Assembly: GCA_964016885.1 (NCBI GenBank) | Contig: OZ024742.1 | Coordinates: 14,961,007 to 15,025,006 of the forward strand | Source of the DNA: Eledone cirrhosa | Taxonomy: Eukaryota; Mollusca; Cephalopoda; Octopoda; Eledonidae | DNA length: 64,000 bases | Reading direction: 5' to 3' | In this document: one piece after another, positions 21,001 through 35,000 of the stretch | Position numbering within the stretch: the first letter of the stretch is position 1 | Layout of the letters: the number at the start of each line of letters is the position of its first letter | Notes under the pieces: generated by a model | Told to the model about the DNA's origin: nothing | What the model saw: only the letters and a program-made list of their open reading frames with translations | Databases searched by the model: none | Program-made: the position numbers and the translations under genes

Positions 21001-24000
21001 CTAGAGCTGGTCAGTGAAATACTAGAGGTGGTCAGTGACTTTACTAGAGCTGGTCAGTGACTTTACTAGAGCTGGTCAGTGACTTTACTAGAGCTGGTCA
21101 GTGACTTTACTAGAGCTTGTCTGACTTTACTAGAGCTGGTCACTGACTTTACTAGAGGTGGTCAGAGACTTTACTAGGCTGGTCAGTGACTTTACTAGAA
21201 CTAGTCAGTGACTTTACTAGAGGTGGTCAGACTTTACTAGAGGTTGTCAGTGACTTTACTAGAGCTCGTCAGTGACTTTACTAGAGGTGGTCAGTGACTT
21301 TACTAGAGGTGGTCAGAGACATTACTAGAGCTGGTCAGTGTCTTGATTAGAGGTTGTCAGACTACTAGAGGTGATCAGTGACTCTACTAGAGCTGGTCAG
21401 AGACATTACTAGAGGTGGTCAGTGACTTTACTAGAGGTCGTCTGACTTTACTAGATGTAAGTGACTTCACTAGAGGTGGTCAGAGAGTTTACTACAGCTG
21501 GTCAGTGACTTTACTACAGCTGGTCAGTGACTTTACTAGAGCTGGTCAGTGACTTTACTAGAGGTGGTCAGTGACTTTACTAGAGGTGGTCAGAGACATT
21601 ACTAGAGCTGGTCAGTGACTTTACTAGAGGTGGTCAGAGACTTTACTAGAGGTCAGTGACTTTACTAGAGTTGGTCAGAGACATTACTAGAGCTGGTCAG
21701 TGACTTGACTAGAGGTTGTCAGAGACTTTACTAGAGCTGGTCAGTGATTTTACTAGAGGTGGTCAGAGACTTTACTAGAGGTGATCAGTGACTTTACTAG
21801 AGCTGGTCAGTGACTTTACTACAGGTGGTCAGTGACTTTACTAGAGGTGGTCAGACTTTATTAGAGCTGGTCAGTGACTTTACTAGAGGTGGTCAGACTT
21901 CACTAGAGATGGACAGTGACTTACTAGAGCTGGTTAGTGACTTGACTAGAGGTGGTCAGACTTTACTAGAGGAGGTCAGTGACTTTACTAGAGCTGGTCT
22001 GACTTTACTAGAGCTGGTCTGACTTTTCTAGAGATAGTCAGAGACTTTACTAGAGCTGGTCAGTGACTTTACTAGTGCTGGTCAGTGACTTTACTAGAGC
22101 TGGTCAGTGACTTTACTAGAGCTGGTCAGTGACTTTACTAGAGGTGGTCAGAGACTTTACTAGAGGTCGTCAGTGACTTTATTAGAGCTGGTCAGTGACT
22201 TTATTAGAGCTGGTCAGTGACTTTACTAGAGCTGGTCAGTGACTTTACTAGAGCTGGTCAGTGACTTTACTAGAGGTGGTCAAAGACTTTACTAGAGGTC
22301 GTCAGTGACTTTACTAGAGCTGGTCAGAGACCTTACTAGAGGTTGTCAGAGACTTTACTAGAGGTTGTCAGAGACTACTAGAGCTGGTCAGTGACTTTAC
22401 TAGAGTTGGTCAGACTTTACTAGAGCTCTTCAGTGACTTTACTAGAGGTGGTCAGAGACTTTACTAGGGCTGGTCAGTGACTTTACTAGAGCTAGTCAGT
22501 GACTTTACTAGTGCTGGTCAGTGACTTTACTAGAGCTGGTCAGTGACTTTACTAGAGCTGGTCAGTGACTTTACTTGAGCTGGTTAGTGACTTTACTCGA
22601 GCTGGTCAGTGACTTTATTAGAGCTGGTCAGTGACTTTACTAGAGCTGGTCAATGACTTTACGAGAGGTGGTCAGAGACTTTACTAGAGGTCATCAGTGA
22701 CTTTACTAGAGGTCGTCAGACTTTACTAGAAGTGGTCAGACTTTACTAGAGCTGTCAGTGACTTTACTAGAGATGGTCAGTGATTTTACTAGAGCTGGTC
22801 TGACTTTACTAGAGCTGGTGACTGACTTTACTAGAGCTGGTCAGTGACTTTACTAGAGGTGGTCAGAGACTTTACTAGAGGTCGTCTGACTTTACTAGAT
22901 GTCAGTGACTTTACTAGAGGTGGTCAGAGACTTTACTAGAGGTCGTCAGTGACTTTACTAGAGCTGGTCAGTGACTTTACTAGAGGTCGTCAGAGACTTT
23001 ACTAGAAGTGGTCAGACTTTACTAGAGCTGGTCAGTGACTTTACTAGAGCTGGTCAGTGACTTTACTAGAGCTGGTCAGTGACTTTACTAGAGCTGGTCA
23101 GTGACTTTACTAGAGGTGGTCAGAGACTTTACTAGAGCTGGTCAGTGACTTTACTAGAGCTGGTCAGTGACTTTACTAGAGCTGGTGAGTGACTTTACTA
23201 GAGCTGGTCAGTGACTTTACTAGAGCTGTTCAGTGACTTTACTAGAGCTGTTCAGTGACTTTAGAGCTGGTCAGTGACTTTAATAGAGCTGGTCAGTGAC
23301 TTTACTAGAGATGGTCAGTGACTTTACTAGAGGTGGTCAGAGACTTTACTACAGCTGGTCAGTGACTTTACTAGAGCTGGTCAGTGACTTTACTAGTGCT
23401 GGTCAATGACTTTACTAGAGCTGGTCAGAGACTTTACTAGAGGTCAGTGACTTTACTAGAGGTCAGTAACTTTACTAGAGCTGGTCAGATTTTACTAGAG
23501 GTTGTCAGTGACTACTAGAGCTGGTCAGTGACTTTACTAGAGCTGGTCAGTGACTTTACTAGAGGTGGTCAAAGACTTTACTAGAGGTCGTCAGAGACTT
23601 TACTAGAAGTGGTCAGACTTTACTAGAGCTGGTCAGTGACTTTACTATAGCTGGTCAGTGACTTTACTAGAGCTGGTCAGTGACTTTATTAGAGCTGGTC
23701 TGACTTTACTAGAGCTGGTCACTGACTTTACTAGAGCTGGTCAGTGACTTTATTAGAGGTGGTCAGAGACTTTACTAGAGGTCGTCTGACTTTACTAGAT
23801 GTCTGACTTTATTAGAGGTTGTCAGTGACTTTAATAGAGCTGGTCAGTGACTTTACTAGAGGTGGTCTGAGACTTTACTAGAGCTGGTCAGTGACTTTAC
23901 TAGAGGTGGTCAGAGACTTTACTAGAGGTGGTCAGAGACTTGACTAGAGCTGGTCAGTGACTTTACTAGAGGTGGTCAGTGACTTTACTAGAGCTGGTCA

Positions 24001-27000
24001 GTGACTTGATTAGAGCTGGTCTGACTTTACTAGAGCTGGTCAGTGACTTTACTAGAGGTGGTCAGAGACTTTACTAGAGGTCATCAGTGACTTTACTAGA
24101 GGTCGTCAGAGACTTTACTAGAAGTGGTCAGACTTTACTAGAGCTGGTCAGTGACTTTACTAGAGATGGTCAGTGACTTTACTAGAGCTGGTCTGACTTT
24201 ACTAGAGCTGGTCACTGACTTTACTAGAGCTGGTCAGTGACTTTACTAGAGGTGGTCAGAGACTTTACTAGAGGTCGTCAGTGACTTTACTAGAGGTGGT
24301 CAGAGACTTTACTAGAGGTGGTCAGAGACTTTACTAGAGCTGGTGAGTGACTTTAATAGAGCTGGTCAGTGACTTTACTAGAGCTGTTCACTGACTTTAC
24401 TAGAGCTGGTCAGAGACTTTACTAGAGGTTGTCAGTGACTTTAGAGCTGGTCAGTGATTTAGAGCTGGTCAGTGACTTTACTAGAGCTGGTCAGTGACTT
24501 TACTAGAGCTGGTCAGTGACTTTACTAGAGCTGGTCAGAGACTTTACTAGAGCTGGTCAGTGACTTTACTAGAGCTGGTCAGTGACTTTACTACTGCTGG
24601 TCAGTGACTTTACTAGAGCTGGTCAGAGACTTTACTAGAGGTCAGTGACTTTGCTAGAGGTCAGTGACTTTACTAAAGCTGGTCAGAGACTTTACTAGAG
24701 GTTGTCAGTGACTTTACTAGAGGTTGTCAGTGACTTTACTAGAGCTGGTCAGTGACTTAACTAGAGGTCGTCTGACTTTACTAGAGGTCGTCAGTGACTT
24801 TACTAGAGCTGGTCAGTGACTTACTAGAGGTGGTCAGAGACTTTACTAGAGGTTGTCAGTGACTTTACTAGAGCTGGTCAGTGATTTTACTAGAGGTGGT
24901 CAGAGACTTTACTAGAGGTCGTCACTGACTTTACTAGAGGTCGTCAGAGACTTTACTAGAAGTGGTCAGACTTTACTAGAGCTGGTCAGTGACTTTACTA
25001 GAGCTGGTGAGTGACTTTACTAGGGGTGGTCAGAGACTTTACTAGTGCTGGTCAGTGACTTTACTAGAGCTAGTCAGTGACTTTACTAGAGGTGGTCAGT
25101 CTCTACAAGAGGTCGTCGGTGACTTTACTGGAGCTGGTCAGTGACTTTACTAGAGGTGGTCAGTGACTTTACTAGAGGTGGTCAGACATTACTAGAGCTG
25201 GTCAGTGACTTTACTAGAGGTGGTCAGAGACTTTACTAGAGGTCAGTGACTTTACTAGAGTTGGTCAGAGACTTTACTAGAGGTTGTGAGTGACTTTACT
25301 AGAGCTCGTCAGTGACTTTAGCGCTGGTCAGTGACTTTACTAGAGCTGGTCAGTGACTTTACTAGAGGTGGTCAGACTTTACTAGAGCTGGTCAGTGACT
25401 TTACTAGAGCTGGTCAGTGACTTTACTAGAGCTGGTCAGTGACTTTACTAGAGGTTATCAGTGACTTTACTAGAGCTGGTCAGTGACTTTACTAGATCTG
25501 GTCAGTGACTTTACTAGAGCTTGTCTGACTTTACTAGAGCTGGTCACTGACTTTACTAGAGGTGGTCAGAGACTTTACTAGGCTGGTCAGTGACTTTACT
25601 AGAGCTAGTCAGTGACTTTACTAGAGGTTGTCAGACTTTACTAGAGGTTGTCAGTGACTTTACTAGAGCTGGTCAGTGACTTTACTAGAACTGGTCAGAG
25701 ACTTTACTAGAGGTTGTCAGTGACTTTACTAGAGCTGGTCAGTGACTTTACTAGAGCTGGTCAGTGAAATACTAGAGGTGGTCAGTGACTTTACTAGAGC
25801 TGGTCAGTGACTTTACTAGAGCTGGTCAGTGACTTTACTAGAGCTGGTCAGTGACTTTACTAGAGCTTGTCTGACTTTACTAGAGCTGGTCACTGACTTT
25901 ACTAGAGGTGGTCAGAGACTTTACTAGGCTGGTCAGTGACTTTACTAGAACTAGTCAGTGACTTTACTAGAGGTGGTCAGACTTTACTAGAGGTTGTCAG
26001 TGACTTTACTAGAGCTCGTCAGTGACTTTACTAGAGGTGGTCAGTGACTTTACTAGAGGTGGTCAGAGACATTACTAGAGCTGGTCAGTGTCTTGATTAG
26101 AGGTTGTCAGACTACTAGAGGTGATCAGTGACTCTACTAGAGCTGGTCAGAGACATTACTAGAGGTGGTCAGTGACTTTACTAGAGGTCGTCTGACTTTA
26201 CTAGATGTAAGTGACTTCACTAGAGGTGGTCAGAGAGTTTACTACAGCTGGTCAGTGACTTTACTACAGCTGGTCAGTGACTTTACTAGAGCTGGTCAGT
26301 GACTTTACTAGAGGTGGTCAGTGACTTTACTAGAGGTGGTCAGAGACATTACTAGAGCTGGTCAGTGACTTTACTAGAGGTGGTCAGAGACTTTACTAGA
26401 GGTCAGTGACTTTACTAGAGTTGGTCAGAGACATTACTAGAGCTGGTCAGTGACTTGACTAGAGGTTGTCAGAGACTTTACTAGAGCTGGTCAGTGATTT
26501 TACTAGAGGTGGTCAGAGACTTTACTAGAGGTGATCAGTGACTTTACTAGAGCTGGTCAGTGACTTTACTACAGGTGGTCAGTGACTTTACTAGAGGTGG
26601 TCAGACTTTATTAGAGCTGGTCAGTGACTTTACTAGAGGTGGTCAGACTTCACTAGAGATGGACAGTGACTTACTAGAGCTGGTTAGTGACTTGACTAGA
26701 GGTGGTCAGACTTTACTAGAGGAGGTCAGTGACTTTACTAGAGCTGGTCTGACTTTACTAGAGCTGGTCTGACTTTTCTAGAGATAGTCAGAGACTTTAC
26801 TAGAGCTGGTCAGTGACTTTACTAGTGCTGGTCAGTGACTTTACTAGAGCTGGTCAGTGACTTTACTAGAGCTGGTCAGTGACTTTACTAGAGGTGGTCA
26901 GAGACTTTACTAGAGGTCGTCAGTGACTTTATTAGAGCTGGTCAGTGACTTTATTAGAGCTGGTCAGTGACTTTACTAGAGCTGGTCAGTGACTTTACTA

Positions 27001-30000
27001 GAGCTGGTCAGTGACTTTACTAGAGGTGGTCAAAGACTTTACTAGAGGTCGTCAGTGACTTTACTAGAGCTGGTCAGAGACCTTACTAGAGGTTGTCAGA
27101 GACTTTACTAGAGGTTGTCAGAGACTACTAGAGCTGGTCAGTGACTTTACTAGAGCTGGTCAGACTTTACTAGAGCTCTTCAGTGACTTTACTAGAGGTG
27201 GTCAGAGACTTTACTAGGGCTGGTCAGTGACTTTACTAGAGCTAGTCAGTGACTTTACTAGTGCTGGTCAGTGACTTTACTAGAGCTGGTCAGTGACTTT
27301 ACTAGAGCTGGTCAGTGACTTTACTTGAGCTGGTTAGTGACTTTACTCGAGCTGGTCAGTGACTTTATTAGAGCTGGTCAGTGACTTTACTAGAGCTGGT
27401 CAATGACTTTACGAGAGGTGGTCAGAGACTTTACTAGAGGTCATCAGTGACTTTACTAGAGGTCGTCAGACTTTACTAGAAGTGGTCAGACTTTACTAGA
27501 GCTGTCAGTGACTTTACTAGAGATGGTCAGTGATTTTACTAGAGCTGGTCTGACTTTACTAGAGCTGGTGACTGACTTTACTAGAGCTGGTCAGTGACTT
27601 TACTAGAGGTGGTCAGAGACTTTACTAGAGGTCGTCTGACTTTACTAGATGTCAGTGACTTTACTAGAGGTGGTCAGAGACTTTACTAGAGGTCGTCAGT
27701 GACTTTACTAGAGCTGGTCAGTGACTTTACTAGAGGTCGTCAGAGACTTTACTAGAAGTGGTCAGACTTTACTAGATCTGGTCAGTGACTTTACTAGAGC
27801 TGGTCAGTGACTTTACTAGAGCTGGTCAGTGACTTTACTAGAGCTGGTCAGTGACTTTACTAGAGGTGGTCAGAGACTTTACTAGAGCTGGTCAGTGACT
27901 TTACTAGAGCTGGTCAGTGACTTTACTAGAGCTGGTGAGTGACTTTACTAGAGCTGGTCAGTGACTTTACTAGAGCTGTTCAGTGACTTTACTAGAGCTG
28001 TTCAGTGACTTTAGAGCTGGTCAGTGACTTTAATAGAGCTGGTCAGTGACTTTACTAGAGATGGTCAGTGACTTTACTAGAGGTGGTCAGAGACTTTACT
28101 ACAGCTGGTCAGTGACTTTACTAGAGCTGGTCAGTGACTTTACTAGTGCTGGTCAATGACTTTACTAGAGCTGGTCAGAGACTTTACTAGAGGTCAGTGA
28201 CTTTACTAGAGGTCAGTAACTTTACTAGAGCTGGTCAGATTTTACTAGAGGTTGTCAGTGACTACTAGAGCTGGTCAGTGACTTTACTAGAGCTGGTCAG
28301 TGACTTTACTAGAGGTGGTCAAAGACTTTACTAGAGGTCGTCAGAGACTTTACTAGAAGTGGTCAGACTTTACTAGAGCTGGTCAGTGACTTTACTATAG
28401 CTGGTCAGTGACTTTACTAGAGCTGGTCAGTGACTTTATTAGAGCTGGTCTGACTTTACTAGAGCTGGTCACTGACTTTACTAGAGCTGGTCAGTGACTT
28501 TATTAGAGGTGGTCAGAGACTTTACTAGAGGTCGTCTGACTTTACTAGATGTCTGACTTTATTAGAGGTTGTCAGTGACTTTAATAGAGCTGGTCAGTGA
28601 CTTTACTAGAGGTGGTCTGAGACTTTACTAGAGCTGGTCAGTGACTTTACTAGAGGTGGTCAGAGACTTTACTAGAGGTGGTCAGAGACTTGACTAGAGC
28701 TGGTCAGTGACTTTACTAGAGGTGGTCAGTGACTTTACTAGAGCTGGTCAGTGACTTGATTAGAGCTGGTCTGACTTTACTAGAGCTGGTCAGTGACTTT
28801 ACTAGAGGTGGTCAGAGACTTTACTAGAGGTCATCAGTGACTTTACTAGAGGTCGTCAGAGACTTTACTAGAAGTGGTCAGACTTTACTAGAGCTGGTCA
28901 GTGACTTTACTAGAGATGGTCAGTGACTTTACTAGAGCTGGTCTGACTTTACTAGAGCTGGTCACTGACTTTACTAGAGCTGGTCAGTGACTTTACTAGA
29001 GGTGGTCAGAGACTTTACTAGAGGTCGTCAGTGACTTTACTAGAGGTGGTCAGAGACTTTACTAGAGGTGGTCAGAGACTTTACTAGAGCTGGTGAGTGA
29101 CTTTAATAGAGCTGGTCAGTGACTTTACTAGAGCTGTTCACTGACTTTACTAGAGCTGGTCAGAGACTTTACTAGAGGTTGTCAGTGACTTTAGAGCTGG
29201 TCAGTGACTTTAGAGCTGGTCAGTGACTTTACTAGAGCTGGTCAGTGACTTTACTAGAGCTGGTCAGTGACTTTACTAGAGCTTGTCAGTGACTTAACTA
29301 GAGCTAGTCAGTGACTTTACTAGAGCTGGTCAGAGACTTTACTAGAGCTGGTCAGTGACTTTACTAGAGCTGGTCAGTGACTTTACTACTGCTGGTCAGT
29401 GACTTTACTAGAGCTGGTCAGAGACTTTACTAGAGGTCAGTGACTTTGCTAGAGGTCAGTGACTTTACTAAAGCTGGTCAGAGACTTTACTAGAGGTTGT
29501 CAGTGACTTTACTAGAGGTTGTCAGTGACTTTACTAGAGCTGGTCAGTGACTTAACTAGAGGTCGTCTGACTTTACTAGAGGTCGTCAGTGACTTTACTA
29601 GAGCTGGTCAGTGACTTACTAGAGGTGGTCAGAGACTTTACTAGAGGTTGTCAGTGACTTTACTAGAGCTGGTCAGTGATTTTACTAGAGGTGGTCAGAG
29701 ACTTTACTAGAGGTCGTCACTGACTTTACTAGAGGTCGTCAGAGACTTTACTAGAAGTGGTCAGACTTTACTAGAGCTGGTCAGTGACTTTACTAGAGCT
29801 GGTGAGTGACTTTACTAGGGGTGGTCAGAGACTTTACTAGTGCTGGTCAGTGACTTTACTAGAGCTAGTCAGTGACTTTACTAGAGGTGGTCAGTCTCTA
29901 CAAGAGGTCGTCAGTGACTTTACTGGAGCTGGTCAGTGACTTTACTAGAGGTGGTCAGTGACTTTACTAGAGGTGGTCAGACATTACTAGAGCTGGTCAG

Positions 30001-32000
30001 TGACTTTACTAGAGGTGGTCAGACTTTACTAGAGGTCAGTGACTTTACTAGAGTTGGTCAGAGACTTTACTAGAGGTTGTGAGTGACTTTACTAGAGCTC
30101 GTCAGTGACTTTAGCGCTGGTCAGTGACTTTACTAGAGCTGGTCAGTGACTTTACTAGAGGTGGTCAGACTTTACTAGAGCTGGTCAGTGACTTTACTAG
30201 AGCTGGTCAGTGACTTTACTAGAGCTGGTCAGTGACTTTACTAGAGGTTATCATTGACTTTACTAGAGCTGGTCAGTTACTTTACTAGAGCTGGTCAGTG
30301 ACTTTACTAGAGCTTGTCTGACTTTACTAGAGCTGGTCACTGACTTTACTAGAGGTGGTCAGAGACTTTACTAGGCTGGTCAGTGACTTTACTAGAGCTA
30401 GTCAGTGACTTTACTAGAGGTTGTCAGACTTTACTAGAGGTTGTCAGTGACTTTACTAGAGCTGGTCAGTGACTTTACTAGAACTGGTCAGAGACTTTAC
30501 TAGAGGTTGTCAGTGACTTTACTAGAGCTGGTCAGTGACTTTACTAGAGCTGGTCAGTGAAATACTAGAGGTGGTCAGTGACTTTACTAGAGCTGGTCAG
30601 TGACTTTACTAGAGCTGGTCAGTGACTTTACTAGAGCTGGTCAGTGACTTTACTAGAGCTTGTCTGACTTTACTAGAGCTGGTCACTGACTTTACTAGAG
30701 GTGGTCAGAGACTTTACTAGGCTGGTCAGTGACTTTACTAGAACTAGTCAGTGACTTTACTAGAGGTTGTCAGTGACTTTACTAGAGCTCGTCAGTGACT
30801 TTACTAGAGGTGGTCAGTGACTTTACTAGAGGTGGTCAGACATTACTAGAGCTGGTCAGTGTCTTGATTAGAGGTTGTCAGACTACTAGAGGTGATCAGT
30901 GACTTTACTAGAGCTGGTCAGAGACATTACTAGAGGTGGTTAGTGACTTTACTAGAGGTCGTCTATCTTTACTAGATGTAAGTGACTTCACTAGAGGTGG
31001 TCAGAGTTTACTACAGCTGGTCAGTGACTTTACTACAGCTGGTCAGTGACTTTACTAGAGCTGGTCAGTGACTTTACTAGAGGTGGTCAGTGACTTTACT
31101 AGAGGTGGTCAGAGACATTACTAGAGCTGGTCAGTGACTTTACTAGAGGTGGTCAGAGACTTTACTAGAGGTCAGTGACTTTACTAGAGTTGGTCAGAGA
31201 CATTACTAGAGCTGGTCAGTGACTTTACTAGAGGTTGTCAGAGACTTTACTAGAGGTGATCAGTGACTTTACTAGAGCTGGTCAGTGACTTTACTACAGG
31301 TGGTCAGTGACTTTACTAGAGGTGGTCAGACTTTATTAGAGCTGGTCAGTGACTTTACTAGAGGTGGTCAGACTTCACTAGAGATGGACAGTGACTTACT
31401 AGAGCTGGTTAGTGACTTGACTAGAGGTGGTCAGACTTTACTAGAGGAGGTCAGTGACTTTACTAGAGCTGGTCAGTGACTTTACTAGAGCTGGTCAGTG
31501 ACTTTACTAGAGCTGGTCAGTGACTTTACTAGAGCTGGTCAGTGACTTTACTAGAGGTGGTCAGAGACTTTACTAGAGGTCGTCAGTGACTTTATTAGAG
31601 CTGGTCAGTGACTTTATTAGAGCTGGTCAGTGACTTTACTAGAGCTGGTGAGTGACTTTACTAGAGCTGGTCAGTGACTTTACTAGAGGTGGTCAGAGAC
31701 TTTACTAGAGGTCGTCAGTGACTTTACTAGAGCTGGTCAGAGACCTTACTAGAGGTTGTCAGAGACTTTACTAGAGGTTGTCAGAGACTTTACTAGAGCT
31801 GGTCAGTGACTTTACTAGAGCTGGTCAGACTTTACTAGAGCTCTTCAGTGACTTTACTAGAGGTGGTCAGAGACTTTACTAGGGCTGGTCAGTGACTTTG
31901 CTAGAGCTAGTCAGTGACTTTACTAGTGCTGGTCAGTGACTTTACTAGAGCTGGTCAGTGACTTTACTAGAGCTGGTCAGAGACTTTACTAGAGCTCGTC
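18060..32000 (+). repeat. Higher-order repeat block, period about 4.75 kb
   Basis: Rare variants recur at fixed spacing: GTCAATGACTTTACGAGAGG at about 18138, 22649 and 27399; the open patch at 21810, 26560 and 31285. Spacings are about 4.51, 4.75 and 4.73 kb. The first copy lacks about 260 bp present in the second near 25400-25700. Edges are approximate because they were read by eye. Confidence 0.85.
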
Positions 32001-35000
32001 AGTGACTTTACTAGAGGTGGTCAGAGACTTTACTAGGGCTGGTCAGTGACTTTACTAGAGCTAGTCAGTGACTTTACTAGAGGTGGTCAGACTTTACTAG
32101 AGGTTGCCAATGACTTTACTAGAGGTCGTCAGTGACTTTACTAGAGCTGGTCAGTGACTTTACTAGGTGGTCAGTGACTTTACTAGAGGTGGTCAGAGAC
32201 ATTACTAGAGCTGGTCAGTGACTTGACTAGAGGTTGTCAAAGACTTTACTAGAGCTGGTCAGTGACTTTACTAGAGCTGGTCAGTGACTTTACTAGAGGT
32301 GGTCAGACTTTACTAGAGGTTGTCAGTGACTTTACTAGTGCTGGTCAGTGACTTTACTAGAGGTCGTTAGTGACTTTATTAGAGCTGGTCAGTGACTTCA
32401 CTAGAGCTGGTCAGTGATTTTACTGGAGCTGGTCAGAGACTTTACTAGAGCTGGTCAGTGACTTTACTAGAGCTGGTCAGTGACTTTACTAGAGCTGGTC
32501 AGAGACTTTACTAGTGCTCGTCAGTGACTTTACTAGAGGTGGTCAGAGACTTTACTAGAGGTCAGTGACTTTACTAGAGTTGGTCAGAGACTTTACTAGA
32601 GGTTGTGAGTGACTTTACTAGAGCTCGTCAGTGACTTTAGCGCTGGTCAGTGACTTTACTAGAGCTGGTCAGTGACTTTACTAGAGGTGGTCAGACTTTA
32701 CTAGAGCTGGTCAGTGACTTTACTAGAGCTGGTCAGTGACTTTACTAGAGCTGGTCAGTGACTTTACTAGAGGTTATCATTGACTTTACTAGAGCTGGTC
32801 AGTTACTTTACTAGAGCTGGTCAGTGACTTTACTAGAGCTTGTCTGACTTTACTAGAGCTGGTCACTGACTTTACTAGAGGTGGTCAGAGACTTTACTAG
32901 GCTGGTCAGTGACTTTACTAGAGCTAGTCAGTGACTTTACTAGAGGTTGTCAGACTTTACTAGAGGTTGTCAGTGACTTTACTAGAGCTGGTCAGTGACT
33001 TTACTAGAACTGGTCAGAGACTTTACTAGAGGTTGTCAGTGACTTTACTAGAGCTGGTCAGTGACTTTACTAGAGCTGGTCAGTGAAATACTAGAGGTGG
33101 TCAGTGACTTTACTAGAGCTGGTCAGTGACTTTACTAGAGCTGGTCAGTGACTTTACTAGAGCTGGTCAGTGACTTTACTAGAGCTTGTCTGACTTTACT
33201 AGAGCTGGTCACTGACTTTACTAGAGGTGGTCAGAGACTTTACTAGGCTGGTCAGTGACTTTACTAGAACTAGTCAGTGACTTTACTAGAGGTGGTCAGA
33301 CTTTACTAGAGGTTGTCAGTGACTTTACTAGAGCTCGTCAGTGACTTTACTAGAGGTGGTCAGTGACTTTACTAGAGGTGGTCAGAGACATTACTAGAGC
33401 TGGTCAGTGTCTTGATTAGAGGTTGTCAGACTACTAGAGGTGATCAGTGACTTTACTAGAGCTGGTCAGAGACATTACTAGAGGTGGTTAGTGACTTTAC
33501 TAGAGGTCGTCTATCTTTACTAGATGTAAGTGACTTCACTAGAGGTGGTCAGAGTTTACTACAGCTGGTCAGTGACTTTACTACAGCTGGTCAGTGACTT
33601 TACTAGAGCTGGTCAGTGACTTTACTAGAGGTGGTCAGTGACTTTACTAGAGGTGGTCAGAGACATTACTAGAGCTGGTCAGTGACTTTACTAGAGGTGG
33701 TCAGAGACTTTACTAGAGGTCAGTGACTTTACTAGAGTTGGTCAGAGACATTACTAGAGCTGGTCAGTGACTTTACTAGAGGTTGTCAGAGACTTTACTA
33801 GAGGTGATCAGTGACTTTACTAGAGCTGGTCAGTGACTTTACTACAGGTGGTCAGTGACTTTACTAGAGGTGGTCAGACTTTATTAGAGCTGGTCAGTGA
33901 CTTTACTAGAGGTGGTCAGACTTCACTAGAGATGGACAGTGACTTACTAGAGCTGGTTAGTGACTTGACTAGAGGTGGTCAGACTTTACTAGAGGAGGTC
34001 AGTGACTTTACTAGAGCTGGTCAGTGACTTTACTAGAGCTGGTCAGTGACTTTACTAGAGCTGGTCAGTGACTTTACTAGAGCTGGTCAGTGACTTTACT
34101 AGAGGTGGTCAGAGACTTTACTAGAGGTCGTCAGTGACTTTATTAGAGCTGGTCAGTGACTTTATTAGAGCTGGTCAGTGACTTTACTAGAGCTGGTGAG
34201 TGACTTTACTAGAGCTGGTCAGTGACTTTACTAGAGGTGGTCAGAGACTTTACTAGAGGTCGTCAGTGACTTTACTAGAGCTGGTCAGAGACCTTACTAG
34301 AGGTTGTCAGAGACTTTACTAGAGGTTGTCAGAGACTTTACTAGAGCTGGTCAGTGACTTTACTAGAGCTGGTCAGACTTTACTAGAGCTCTTCAGTGAC
34401 TTTACTAGAGGTGGTCAGAGACTTTACTAGGGCTGGTCAGTGACTTTGCTAGAGCTAGTCAGTGACTTTACTAGTGCTGGTCAGTGACTTTACTAGAGCT
34501 GGTCAGTGACTTTACTAGAGCTGGTCAGAGACTTTACTAGAGCTCGTCAGTGACTTTACTAGAGGTGGTCAGAGACTTTACTAGGGCTGGTCAGTGACTT
34601 TACTAGAGCTAGTCAGTGACTTTACTAGAGGTGGTCAGACTTTACTAGAGGTTGCCAATGACTTTACTAGAGGTCGTCAGTGACTTTACTAGAGCTGGTC
34701 AGTGACTTTACTAGGTGGTCAGTGACTTTACTAGAGGTGGTCAGAGACATTACTAGAGCTGGTCAGTGACTTGACTAGAGGTTGTCAAAGACTTTACTAG
34801 AGCTGGTCAGTGACTTTACTAGAGCTGGTCAGTGACTTTACTAGAGGTGGTCAGACTTTACTAGAGGTTGTCAGTGACTTTACTAGTGCTGGTCAGTGAC
34901 TTTACTAGAGGTCGTTAGTGACTTTATTAGAGCTGGTCAGTGACTTCACTAGAGCTGGTCAGTGATTTTACTGGAGCTGGTCAGAGACTTTACTAGAGCT

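Noticed and set aside
21810..22022. Recurrent 64-85-codon frames in the satellite (SDFTRGGQ, LLELVSD repeats)
   Set aside because: They are copies of one patch where unit lengths happen to keep a frame open, spaced as the higher-order repeat; no start context, no conservation beyond the repeat.
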